From NCBI RefSeq assembly GCF_025989185.1, contig NZ_JAPDNT010000040.1, forward strand, positions 1 to 34,293: a DNA stretch of 34,293 nucleotides, given 5' to 3'. Made by a program: the position numbers and the translations under genes. Source of the stretch: Limobrevibacterium gyesilva (GTDB taxonomy: Bacteria > Pseudomonadota > Alphaproteobacteria > Acetobacterales > Acetobacteraceae). The notes beneath the pieces are model-generated. The model had not been told where the DNA came from, ran no database searches, and saw nothing but the letters and a program-made list of their open reading frames with translations. This document shows positions 23,165-31,980 of this stretch, one piece after another; the first letter of the stretch is position 1; each line of letters opens with the position of its first letter.

Positions 23165-23256
23165 TGTCATTCGGCATGGGGGCCCGACGCCGATCGGCGC
23201 GTTAGGCCATTGATTCGGTTGACCTTGCAAGGGTCACCGTAAGGAGCCGATTTACA
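23165..23256 (-). mobile_element. 92-bp miniature inverted-repeat element, copy 3
   Basis: Complete copy in reverse orientation. Reading the minus strand from 23256 it starts TGTAAATCGGCTCC and ends GCCGAATGACA at 23165. It differs from copy 2 at 5 of 92 positions. Its outer tip cuts the 3' end of the hsdR remnant; the adjacent TACG equals the four bases outside copy 2. Confidence 0.8.
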
Positions 23257-23955
23257 TACGTCCACCTTTGGCTTCCAGAGCTCCTCCGGGTACGGCTCCT
23301 GTGGCAGGGCATCCAGCACTTGCTCAATGGTCCAGCGCACGTCGCTCCGGGTCTGCTGGCGCCGCCGCCACTCGAACACGGCGGCCTTGTCGTGCAGGCG
23401 CTGGAGCAGATCACGGGCGACCTTTCTGACCTCCAGGTCATGCGCCCTGGTCTGCTTCGGCTCCGGCCTGGTGAGCAGGTCGTAGATCGCCAGTCCCTCC
23501 TCGCTCAGCCCCTCCCGGGCAGCGCGTCCCTGCTCCTCGTCGATGCTGCGCATGAAGGCCTTCAGCTTCTCGAACGTCTCGGCGACGTCGGCCGTCGCGG
23601 CGTTGTATGCGTCGATCAGCTGCTCCAGCTTCTCTCCCCGGGGGGTTCTGGCGCACTGTCTCCTCCACGGACTTTCCGGCCTGGGCGCGCAGCTGCTCGA
23701 CGGCGTTTTCGGCGCCTTCAGGAAAAGCTCGGCCAGTCTCCCGAAGTCGATCTTCGAGAGGTCGGTCATCCCCCTCGTGTTGTCGCCTTCGCGCACCGGA
23801 GCGGTGATCTCGACGCCGAGGATGTTCTCGTCCAGCAGCGCCTCCACCTTGGCCGCCAAGGCGGAGATGTCGGGCGGTCCGAACTGGTTGCGGACAGCTT
23901 GGGCCACCACCGCCATCCGCTTCAGGAACGGGGCGGCACCGTCGTCCGGCAGCAC
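23257..23955 (-). pseudogene. hsdR: Type I restriction HsdR, C-terminal remnant
   Basis: On the minus strand: LPDDGAAPFLKRMAVVAQAV, DISALAAKVEALLDENILGV, MTDLSKIDFGRLAELFLKA, then, after two compensating frameshifts (near 23705 and 23640), KLEQLIDAYNAATADVAETF, EGLSEEGLAIYDLLTRPEP and VRWTIEQVLDALPQEPYPEE. This is the helical C-terminal region of type I restriction endonuclease subunits, which contacts the methyltransferase core. The nuclease and helicase parts are missing, and the extreme C-terminus is cut by the 92-bp element. No hsdM or hsdS is in the window. Confidence 0.75.
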
Positions 23956-24235
23956 GGCTGCGGTAGCGCGTGTGTCGGCAAAGGCCAGCAGAGCACAGTC
24001 TCGGCCGAACTCCGCCAAGCCTTCATCTAGCCCGATCGCGCTAGGGCAAGCCAGGCGCTGCGTCGGCTGCCTCGGGGGTGATCCTTGGCTTCGGCGGCGA
24101 ACTGCGAAGCTTGACCGGTTGCCGCAACTAGGCTTGTCGCTCAGCCGGCGGAGTCCGGCCCCTTTCGGCGGGCTCCGAGGGATCGTAATGTTTTCCTCGG
24201 GTCCGGCTCGGCCGTCGCGCGGCGGATGCCTACGA

Positions 24236-27200
24236 ATGGTCGGCGTTGAGGAGGGCAAGTTGGCCGACTACAGGGGCGCACGGGGGTCGAACACAGGTGA
24301 CGATTTCCACGAGCTGTGGGCGACTCGGCAAGCAATTGGGCTGCTCGACGCCCAGGGCAGCCTGGAGGCACTGGCGCTCGAGGGAACCCTGGAGCCCGGT
24401 GCCGCCGACACTTGGGACGGAGTGGACTGCACCCTTTACTTCGGCGGGGACGGGGCCGCGTCGGCCGAGCGCGTTCGGCTGGAGCAGCTGAAGTATTCCG
24501 GCTCATCCCCGGGCGCCGCCTGGACGGTAGCGAGGCTGACCTACGTGCGCCCGACTGCGAAGGCCAACCAGGGTGGAAAAGAGGCCGCTGGCAAGACCCG
24601 CGCGCGAAGAGGGTCCCAGCAGGGTACCGCCCCGGGACGCGTGGTCGGCGATGGCTCGGTTCTCTCCCAGATGGCAAAGGCATGGGCGGCGATGCGCGCG
24701 CTCCGGCCCGGCAAGCCTCCGCCGGAGGTGGCGCTCATCACCAACCAGCCCATCGCTCCCGAGCTCAAGGCGGCGTTCGACCGGGCCGCTGCGAACCCGG
24801 CCACGACGTCGCCGAGCGCACCAGCACGTGACGAGCCCGATGAGGCGAAGCTCCTGCAGGCGTCGGGACTGGCACCCGACGACTTCCGCGAGTTTGCCGC
24901 GTGCATGGACCTCGTCTCCGGTACCGGGTCCCGCTTCGACCTGGAGGATCGGGTGCTGCGCGCCATGGCGGAGTGGTCCGACGACGACGCCCGGACCGAC
25001 ATGCTCGTTCTGCGGCAGTTCGTCCGCGAGCGCATGCTGCCGGAGCACGACCGTTCCCCAATCACGCGGGGAGGCGTCATGCTCCACGCACTTGGGGCAT
25101 CCGACCGCCGTGCACTGTTCCCTTGTCCGCCCAACCTCAAGCACACGGCCAAGCTTGTGCGGCGCGTCGCAGTCGAGCAGGCGGGCTGCCTCCTCGCGAC
25201 GGAGCCATTCCTTTGCCTTCACGGCGAGGGCGGGGTCGGGAAGACGACGGCGCTCCGCCAGATCGAAGACGACCTGCCGGACGGGTCGGTCATGGTGACT
25301 CTCGACTGTTACGGCGGCGGCCGCTATCTCGATCCGGCCGAGCTCCGCCACCGCCCGGCGGACGCGTTCACCCAGCTGGCGAACGAGGTTGCCACGCGCC
25401 TCCGCCTGCCACTGCTGCTGCGCCACCACGGGAACACGGACTTCCCGCAGATGTTCATGGAACGACTCCGCCGGGCGGCAGAGGCGCTCGCGGCCCGCAA
25501 TCCTGGCGGGCTGCTCGTCATGGCCATCGACGCTGCGGACAACTCCCTCACCGCGGCCCGCGAACGACCGGCGCCGGAGACATCGTTCGTCCGTGACTTC
25601 GTGCGTCTGGGTTCGCTCCCGGGGAACGTCCGCTTCATCGTGACCGCCCGGACGGGGCGCCTCGACACCCTAGGGCTGCCCGACCGCTACCGGCACTTCC
25701 CCGTCCCAGCCTTCGAGGTGGGAGAGACGACGGAGTTCGTGCGCCAGCACCGGGGGGCGGTCCCTGATCGGGAGTGGATAGACGAGTTCCACGCGCTCTC
25801 CGGCGGCATCCCCCGGGTGCAGGCGTACGCGTTCGAGGGCGGTGGCGTGGACGATGCAGCCCCGCTGGCCCGGCTCCGCCCCGGCAAGTCCCTCGACGCG
25901 ATTTTCGAGGAGCGGTTCTGCGAGGCGCTGGCCAAGAACGGTAACCCCGGGGAGGTCGGCGCGGTCTGTGCTGGCCTGATCGCGCTCGCCCGGCCGGTTC
26001 CGCTCCCCGCCTTAGCTGCCGTGCTCGGGACGAACGTGGACCACGTCAGGGACGTGTGCCGGGACCTCGCACCAGGTGTGCGCCTCGAGGGAAATGCTGC
26101 GGCGCTGGCCGACGAGGACTTCGAGACCTTCGTCCGCGCGCGCGGTGAGCCCAAGCTCACCGAGGTGCGCGGGTCGGCAGCGACATGGCTCCTGTCCCAG
26201 ACGGCAAGCGAGCCTTACGCCGCCATTCACGTCGGCCCGGCGCTGGCAGCCGCAGAGCGCTTCGCCGAGCTGCTAGAACTGGTCGAGCGGGAGCCAGTGC
26301 CGAGGGTAGTGAGCGACCCCATCCAGCAACGCGAAGTAGAGGTGCAACGGCTGACCCTGGCCGTCGCCGCGTCCCGGGCGGCCGGGGAACCATCCAGGGC
26401 CCTGCGCTACTTGCTTATCGGGGCCGAGGGACATCGGAAGGACAAGGCGCTCCAGAACCTGCTAGCCGACAACCCCGACCTTGCCGCCCGGTTCGCCGTG
26501 GACACCGTCGGACGGCTCTTCCTCTCCGATCCCAGCTACCTGTCGGGCCACGGCCGGATTCTGTACCACCGGCTCGTTGTGCACGCGGAGCGCGGGGACC
26601 GCCTGTCGTACCGGGAGGACAGTCGAGCCATCGCTGCCTGGAACCAGGCGAGGCAGCAGACGCTCTGCAAGGACGCCAAGGGGTGGTCCGACCCGTGGCG
26701 ACTCGATGCCAGTGCCGTGGCGGCGGACACTGAAGCCGCCCTCAAGCTGTTCGAGCCCGTCGCTGCCCTGCAGCAACTTATGAGCTGGTCCCCAATTCAG
26801 GCGCACGTCGACGTCGCGCTGGAATTGCCGCCGCGCCTCATTGCCGAGGGACGCGCAGACGACCTGGAAGCTCTCCTCGCTTCGGGCAAGTTGGGACCAC
26901 TGGCTGGCACTTTCCTCCAGGTTCCATTGGCCCTTGCGGGTCGGGATGTGGACTACGCCAACCTTGAGGTGGGGCTGCTTCGCCTCTCCCGACTTCTGCG
27001 AGGCGGCAGGAACCTCGGGGAGTATATGCAGCGGGATGCCCAACTCGCACGCCTCATCGACCTGCTGCTGACGGGTTGCGAGGTCCTCAGCGCACGCGCT
27101 CCGGCGCGCAATGGCGTCGACGCGATCCTTGCTCGCCTGCTCGGGAACGGTCGGCGGCGCATCGACCGCAACCACGCCTCTGCGCCGGTGCAGCTCGACG

Positions 27201-30200
27201 CAATTTTCCGGGCCTACGCCCTGCTGGAGGCGAGGTCCGGTCGTCGCCCCGTGGCCTCGGGCGTCTTCGAGCCGCGGCCCGAGGCACCGAAGGACGTACA
27301 AGGCCGGGTCGTGCGCAACGAACACGACGAACGGCACGACCGCGATTTGCAGGATTTCGCCAAGGCGGTATTCCCGTCCTATGCCGCCGTGTCCTGCGCC
27401 CTGGCCAAGTTGGCCGTCGGCAACAGCGCCATTGCCGGGCTCCGGTCAGCTGCGGATTGCCTCGGCCGGGAAAGGTGGCGGCTGGAGCGAGAACCCGGTT
27501 TCTATGCCATGCGGTCCTTCGTGGCGCGGAACCTACTGACGCTGCTAGCGGCAGGGCATGCACCCGAGACGCTTCACGAGTTGGCGATGGCGGTCGACAA
27601 CGGTTGGACGGGTGGCGAGGTCGTCCCGGACGCGGCCCTGGTGTCGCGGCTTTCGCTGCGGCCGGAGCTTCACAACGCCCTCATCACCTCGCTCGCCGCG
27701 TCGGCGGCACAAACACACGGCATGCGGATCGGGGCGCGATCGAAATCAGAGTGCCTCGTTGCCCGCGCCCGGCTCCTGGTGCCTCTAAGCCCGGAGGACG
27801 CCGGGGCGGTGTTTGGCATGGCCGTCGAGGCCGCGGGGGAACTCGACACCGAAATCGGAGGTCAGCTCATCCTCGTGGGTGAGCTTATTCGGTACGCCAA
27901 CGACGCAGTGGCCGACCGACGCCAGACGGCCTTGTGCCTCGGCGAGGTGGTGGCCGACGCGGCGGTACGGCTCGACGGCGAGCGCCACTTCCCCTGGAAG
28001 GAGGCCATGGCGGCTTTGGCCCGGCTGGACCAGCCGATCGCGCTCGCCGCGGCCGCGCGGTGGGAGGCTCGCGATGTTGTCCAGCTCTGGGAAACACTGC
28101 CTCCGGCACTTCGGACTGGCTTGGCGGAGGGTGCCCTGACGCCGGGCGAGACTGCTGCGCTGTCTCTGTGCCTCGAATCCGACCACGGATTGCTCGACGA
28201 GAGCCTCCGCGCGTCGCAAGGGCTCCCAGCCGCCATTCGGCGGGCGCTCCGCGAAGAGGCAGCCAGGGACATGCTCCTCCGCCTTGGCCGGACCGAGGCG
28301 CCTGAGGACATCCGCACTGCGCCTGAAGGGGAGCTCGGGCCCCTGGCCCGGGCCCTCGTCGACCGGGAGCGGTTCGGGCAAGCGCTGCCGCCGTCCCGGA
28401 CAAAGCACGAGGCGGCGGAGCTGCATCGGAGCGACGCGGTGGCAGCGCCCTATGCCTGGACGGACGCGGTCGCGACGGACAGCGTGGCCCTCACCGCGGC
28501 CATCCGCTCGCTCAAGGAGTCCGCGCGGACCAAGCGGACCCACGTGTCCCTCCGATCGGAGCTCTCGGCGGCCAGGGAAGTGGTTCCGGCGCGTGCGCGG
28601 ACGAGGCACCTGGAAGCGGTCGTCACTCTCGGGGAGGAGCACGATCGCGGAGAGGTGGTTCGGGCATTGATCGAGACGCTTGGCGCCTGGGACAGTCCGG
28701 CCGTCACCGCTTGGTGCGGGACGAAACTGCCGGGCCTCGTCAGGGACTGGCTCCCAGCACTCTCGACTGGGCTGCCCTACGGTCGGGACGAGATTTCGCC
28801 GTTGCTCGACAAGGCGGGATGCGACCGGGACGCTCGGCGCGACCTGTTGCTCGAGGCCGTCCAGGTGCACGTGGACACACTCGGGCCCGAGGCCCTGCTT
28901 GGGCACGTCGGGCTCGTCGCGGCTCTGCTCCCTGCGCCCTCGGTGGCCGACCTGCTGGATTGGTACCTCCAGCGCCTCGCTTCGCGCATCCGTGAAGGAG
29001 ACCGGGAACATGTCGAGTCGAGGACAATTCCCCAGGACACGGCTGACGCCATCGGCCGCTTCCTTATGGCACAGATGGGTTCCCCAGACAGCCGAGCTCG
29101 CTGGCGGGCCGCGCACGCGGTACGGCGCCTCGCCCGAACCGACGACATTCGCGTCGTCGAAGGCTACGCGCGGGAGTTCGGTCGTTCCGAGGAGCCCGCG
29201 TTCTCCGGCCCGACCCCGGCCTACTATCCGCTCGCGGCCAAGCTATGGACTGCCATCACACTGGACCGTGTCGCGGGTGAGCGTCCGCACGCCGCGGCCG
29301 CGGCCGGTCCGATGCTCCTTGCCACGGCGCTCGACGACAAGTTCCCGCACCTGCTAATCCGCGCCTTCGCGCGCGATGTCTGCATCAAACTTGCTAACGC
29401 GGGCCTGCTGACCCTGTCGCCCCAGGACGCCGCGCGGCTTGAGGTGGTGAACCAGTCGGCACTGCCAGCGGTCAAGGCGGACGACCGCCACTCGCGTGAG
29501 GATGCGCACCGCATGCGCACGCGCGAGGGCCGCCGCTTTGGCTTCGACACCATCGACACCGTGCCGTACTGGTATGAGCCGATGTGGTCGGCATTCGCCG
29601 AGCCCGTCGGCGACCGCTTCCTGGACTCGGCCGAACGGTGGATCGTGGACGTGTGGGGATGGCCGGAGGAGCGAGTGCGCTCCGCGCCGAAGCTCCGTTG
29701 GAGGCTTGGCCACGACCGGGACTATGCGGCGCGACGGCACGGCCACGGCTCCCGGCCGGTGATCGAGGTCCTGGATACGCATCTCGAGTGGCACGCGATG
29801 TGGTGCGCCGCGGGCGAGCTGCTGAAGTCCGTGCCGCTCGCGGAAGCGGAACTGGACGATTGGCACGCCCTGGATCAGCGGGTTCGGCGTGAACAGCTGT
29901 CGGAGCCGCCCCTGTGGGCGGCCGACCTCCGAGTGCCGACGCCGCTTCACCAGCGGCATTGGGCACTCGGTGGGGAACCGCTCGCCGATTGGGTCGCGGC
30001 TGTCCGTGAGCCGGACCACCGGGTTGGGATGCTCCCGCCCGAGCGCGAGGGCTTCGTCACGGTCGCGGGCCGTGAAGAGACGACCGGGCCCGATCGCTCC
30101 GAGGGGATCACTTTCTCCAGCGCGCTCGTGGAGCCCTCGACAGCCCCCGCGCTTCTGAGGGCGCTCCAGACCATGGACGATTCTTGGGACTACAAGCTGC

Positions 30201-30805
30201 CGGAGGATGGGGAGGAGCGCTTCGAAATCGACGAACCGCCCCACCGGCTCCTAGGCTGGCTCGTCTGGTCCGGGCGGGACAGTGGCATCGACGAGCACGA
30301 CCCGTTCCGGGGCAACGCAAGCTATGTCACCTCGGCGCCGGGCGCTTGGGTCCGCGATGCGTGCAGCCTTGCACGGGACGCCTCTGGGGCTGCGCGGTGG
30401 TCACGCCCCGGCTCGAACGAGCCGATGTTCGTCTTCGAGGTGTGGGGCGAGCAGGATCGGGACGAGGACCGATACCCGACTGACGTCCAGTCGGCTGGCT
30501 GGCGACTGCTCGCGCACAAACAGCAACTGCAGGGCTTCCTGCAGGGCGAGGAACTGGATCTGGTTATCGAGGTGGAGGTGCGTCGCCGTGGCCACAGAAC
30601 CCGACAATACGCTGGCGAGGAAGGCACCGACTCGCCGGAGGGGCGGTTTGATAGAGTCTACCGTCTCTGCGCCGACGGCGGCCTCGACATCGCCGAGGGG
30701 CGTCTTGGATCTTGGTCGGGAGCTTGTCCGCAACCTCGAACTCGGCGATCGGGGCGCGACGCTGGAACGCTGGATGGCCCACCATCTGGCAGCGCTCATC
30801 ACTGA
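24236..30805 (+). CDS. Giant nuclease-STAND ATPase, Avs-like defence protein (2,189 aa)
   Basis: N-terminal ~110 residues look like a Cap4/DUF4297-type PD-(D/E)xK nuclease: DYRGARGSNTGDDFHELWAT, then TWDGVDCTLYFGG (D64) and RLEQLKYS (Q84, K86 as QxK). A linker to about 300 follows, then a STAND/NACHT-type ATPase with Walker A GEGGVGKT (330-337) and Walker B LLVMAID (426-432) plus a likely sensor in VRFIVTARTGRL. The remaining ~1,650 residues are alpha-helical, repeat-like and unrecognised, as expected for the phage-protein-sensing half of Avs proteins. Such proteins assemble on a viral terminase or portal and unleash the nuclease. The start is uncertain: ATG 24236, ATG 24188 (GAGGG in front) or TTG 24260 (GAGGAGGG in front; would give a protein starting ADYRGARGSN). 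The gene overlaps its partner by over 100 bases. Confidence 0.75.
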   Translation: MVGVEEGKLADYRGARGSNTGDDFHELWATRQAIGLLDAQGSLEALALEGTLEPGAADTWDGVDCTLYFGGDGAASAERVRLEQLKYSGSSPGAAWTVARLTYVRPTAKANQGGKEAAGKTRARRGSQQGTAPGRVVGDGSVLSQMAKAWAAMRALRPGKPPPEVALITNQPIAPELKAAFDRAAANPATTSPSAPARDEPDEAKLLQASGLAPDDFREFAACMDLVSGTGSRFDLEDRVLRAMAEWSDDDARTDMLVLRQFVRERMLPEHDRSPITRGGVMLHALGASDRRALFPCPPNLKHTAKLVRRVAVEQAGCLLATEPFLCLHGEGGVGKTTALRQIEDDLPDGSVMVTLDCYGGGRYLDPAELRHRPADAFTQLANEVATRLRLPLLLRHHGNTDFPQMFMERLRRAAEALAARNPGGLLVMAIDAADNSLTAARERPAPETSFVRDFVRLGSLPGNVRFIVTARTGRLDTLGLPDRYRHFPVPAFEVGETTEFVRQHRGAVPDREWIDEFHALSGGIPRVQAYAFEGGGVDDAAPLARLRPGKSLDAIFEERFCEALAKNGNPGEVGAVCAGLIALARPVPLPALAAVLGTNVDHVRDVCRDLAPGVRLEGNAAALADEDFETFVRARGEPKLTEVRGSAATWLLSQTASEPYAAIHVGPALAAAERFAELLELVEREPVPRVVSDPIQQREVEVQRLTLAVAASRAAGEPSRALRYLLIGAEGHRKDKALQNLLADNPDLAARFAVDTVGRLFLSDPSYLSGHGRILYHRLVVHAERGDRLSYREDSRAIAAWNQARQQTLCKDAKGWSDPWRLDASAVAADTEAALKLFEPVAALQQLMSWSPIQAHVDVALELPPRLIAEGRADDLEALLASGKLGPLAGTFLQVPLALAGRDVDYANLEVGLLRLSRLLRGGRNLGEYMQRDAQLARLIDLLLTGCEVLSARAPARNGVDAILARLLGNGRRRIDRNHASAPVQLDAIFRAYALLEARSGRRPVASGVFEPRPEAPKDVQGRVVRNEHDERHDRDLQDFAKAVFPSYAAVSCALAKLAVGNSAIAGLRSAADCLGRERWRLEREPGFYAMRSFVARNLLTLLAAGHAPETLHELAMAVDNGWTGGEVVPDAALVSRLSLRPELHNALITSLAASAAQTHGMRIGARSKSECLVARARLLVPLSPEDAGAVFGMAVEAAGELDTEIGGQLILVGELIRYANDAVADRRQTALCLGEVVADAAVRLDGERHFPWKEAMAALARLDQPIALAAAARWEARDVVQLWETLPPALRTGLAEGALTPGETAALSLCLESDHGLLDESLRASQGLPAAIRRALREEAARDMLLRLGRTEAPEDIRTAPEGELGPLARALVDRERFGQALPPSRTKHEAAELHRSDAVAAPYAWTDAVATDSVALTAAIRSLKESARTKRTHVSLRSELSAAREVVPARARTRHLEAVVTLGEEHDRGEVVRALIETLGAWDSPAVTAWCGTKLPGLVRDWLPALSTGLPYGRDEISPLLDKAGCDRDARRDLLLEAVQVHVDTLGPEALLGHVGLVAALLPAPSVADLLDWYLQRLASRIREGDREHVESRTIPQDTADAIGRFLMAQMGSPDSRARWRAAHAVRRLARTDDIRVVEGYAREFGRSEEPAFSGPTPAYYPLAAKLWTAITLDRVAGERPHAAAAAGPMLLATALDDKFPHLLIRAFARDVCIKLANAGLLTLSPQDAARLEVVNQSALPAVKADDRHSREDAHRMRTREGRRFGFDTIDTVPYWYEPMWSAFAEPVGDRFLDSAERWIVDVWGWPEERVRSAPKLRWRLGHDRDYAARRHGHGSRPVIEVLDTHLEWHAMWCAAGELLKSVPLAEAELDDWHALDQRVRREQLSEPPLWAADLRVPTPLHQRHWALGGEPLADWVAAVREPDHRVGMLPPEREGFVTVAGREETTGPDRSEGITFSSALVEPSTAPALLRALQTMDDSWDYKLPEDGEERFEIDEPPHRLLGWLVWSGRDSGIDEHDPFRGNASYVTSAPGAWVRDACSLARDASGAARWSRPGSNEPMFVFEVWGEQDRDEDRYPTDVQSAGWRLLAHKQQLQGFLQGEELDLVIEVEVRRRGHRTRQYAGEEGTDSPEGRFDRVYRLCADGGLDIAEGRLGSWSGACPQPRTRRSGRDAGTLDGPPSGSAHH

Positions 30806-31484
30806 GGCGGAGGCCGCGAACGGTGACGCCAAAGCGGTGGCCGAGACCCGCGCGGCCGACCTGATCCTGCGCCTGTGGGAAAGGCGCCGTGATCTGCACG
30901 AAGCGGGCGACCCTCTTGGTCCCTGCCGCGACGCGGTCGAAGTGCTCTCGCGCTTACGGGCGGAGCGTAACCCGTGGCTGGCCCACCGCGGTCGTGGCGG
31001 ACCGGAAGGATTGCTGGCCAACATGTTCGACAACATGGCGAGGGTCGTTGTCGGGGGCATCCTCCTGACGCAGGCAGGCAAGCTGCGCGAGATGGCGCCC
31101 GCCGAGGAGGCCGCCCTGTCGCCCGAGGAGGTCGCACTGCGCGAGCAACTCGCCTGGTGGGAGGCGGCCGTCACGCCGGAAATACCAGATAACCTGAAAG
31201 CCCTACTCCGCATCCGGTTCGTCGCCGCGGCCGGGGCCTCTGGCCAGGACGGTGGCCAGGAGGCATCGACTGACCTGGGTAAGGCTGGTTCGGTCCCGGG
31301 GGACGCGGCCGACAAATCGCCCCCCACGAGCGACGAGGCCCAGTACGAGTTCCTCGGCGAGCCTGAGGAGGTCCCACCCAAGACACGGCGGCCGCGGGAA
31401 CAGGTCACCGAAGCACTGGAACGTCTCCAGGCCGAATTCGCGCGCCTCGTCGACGCCTGGAAGGATGGGCCCGGGCGGGCATGA
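30588..31484 (+). CDS. Partner protein of the STAND ATPase, unknown helical protein
   Basis: 298 aa from GTG 30588 (GGAGGTG about 8 bases upstream), overlapping the large gene by 218 bases. Later starts (TTG about 30648 or about 30705) would begin nearer the conserved-looking block LDLGRELVRNLELGDRGATL, ERWMAHHLAALITEA. Other blocks: RAADLILRLWERRRDLHEAG, GLLANMFDNMARVVVGGILL and QVTEALERLQAEFARLVDAW. It is helical and acidic, without catalytic motif, and has a Ser/Pro/Gly linker (about 235-270). Some nuclease-STAND systems (AVAST type III) also have an accessory gene; whether this is homologous is not known to me. The tight overlap implies a two-gene system. Confidence 0.65.
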   Translation: MATEPDNTLARKAPTRRRGGLIESTVSAPTAASTSPRGVLDLGRELVRNLELGDRGATLERWMAHHLAALITEAEAANGDAKAVAETRAADLILRLWERRRDLHEAGDPLGPCRDAVEVLSRLRAERNPWLAHRGRGGPEGLLANMFDNMARVVVGGILLTQAGKLREMAPAEEAALSPEEVALREQLAWWEAAVTPEIPDNLKALLRIRFVAAAGASGQDGGQEASTDLGKAGSVPGDAADKSPPTSDEAQYEFLGEPEEVPPKTRRPREQVTEALERLQAEFARLVDAWKDGPGRA

Positions 31485-31575
31485 GCTTCGCATCCCGATC
31501 ACTCGACGTCGAAGGCCGTTCCTACCCATCGGGCGGAGCGGTAACCGGACCGTCCCCTCAGGTCTGTCAATTGGA

Positions 31576-31765
31576 TGTAAAACGGCACCGAAGCGGGGGC
31601 CCCCTCCAAACCTGCCGCAATGCGCTGAAACGACTTGCGAAATCAGCAAAAGGAAAGGGTCCCGATCGGCGCCGATCGGGACCCCACAGCGAACGAAATT
31701 TCGCTTGGAATATCAAAGTATTGTGCGCAGTTTGCGGTGGGGTCCCAGTTCGGTGCTGATTTACA
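31576..31765. mobile_element. 190-bp inverted-repeat element with IS21-like ends
   Basis: The left end reads TGTAAAACGGCACCGAAG and the right end, read inward on the minus strand, TGTAAATCAGCACCGAACTG. Both are followed by G-rich/GGGnCCC motifs. The first 11 bases match the tip of the 92-bp family closely. In the middle (31657-31684) lies a perfect 28-bp palindrome centred on GGCGCC with GGGTCCCGATC arms. No gene is inside and no target duplication was found. IS21-family elements have such repeated subterminal motifs; assignment is by resemblance. Confidence 0.6.
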
Positions 31766-31980
31766 CCGAAGGGTTTAGAAACCGTGATGACGTTCCTCAC
31801 ACGCCTCGAATACGGCGTCTACACGTAGCGCTTGCGCCGCGACGGCACCTTGCGAGGCTCACGCCGTCGCCCAGCAGCCACAATCCGACCTGGCCTGGTA
31901 GGCAGGGACATCACCAAAGACGACATTGCCTGCCGCTCGAGGACCATTCTAGTCGCCCGGAGCAGGGTCGTTTTCATCGG

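Larger units (their letters stand above)
5780..23256. mobile_element. Possible composite unit bounded by two inverted 92-bp elements
   Basis: Copies 2 (5780-5871) and 3 (23165-23256) are in opposite orientation with their TGTAAATC tips outward. The 4 bases just outside are TACG on both sides (5776-5779 and 23257-23260), as a target duplication would give. IS21-type transposases act on such ends. Against this, a four-base match has a 1 in 256 chance, and both flanking genes (tnpB, hsdR) are themselves remnants. It contains the copper cluster, the integrase module and the HNH gene. Confidence 0.3.

Noticed and set aside
23543-24187. Upstream extension of the STAND gene frame
   Set aside because: It runs antisense to the hsdR remnant and has low-complexity Ser/Arg content; the nuclease domain begins after 24236.
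27785-29116. A 443-codon open frame on the minus strand inside the STAND gene
   Set aside because: It is antisense to a continuous protein with clear domains, is Arg/Pro-rich, and has no recognisable content; typical of GC-rich antisense frames.
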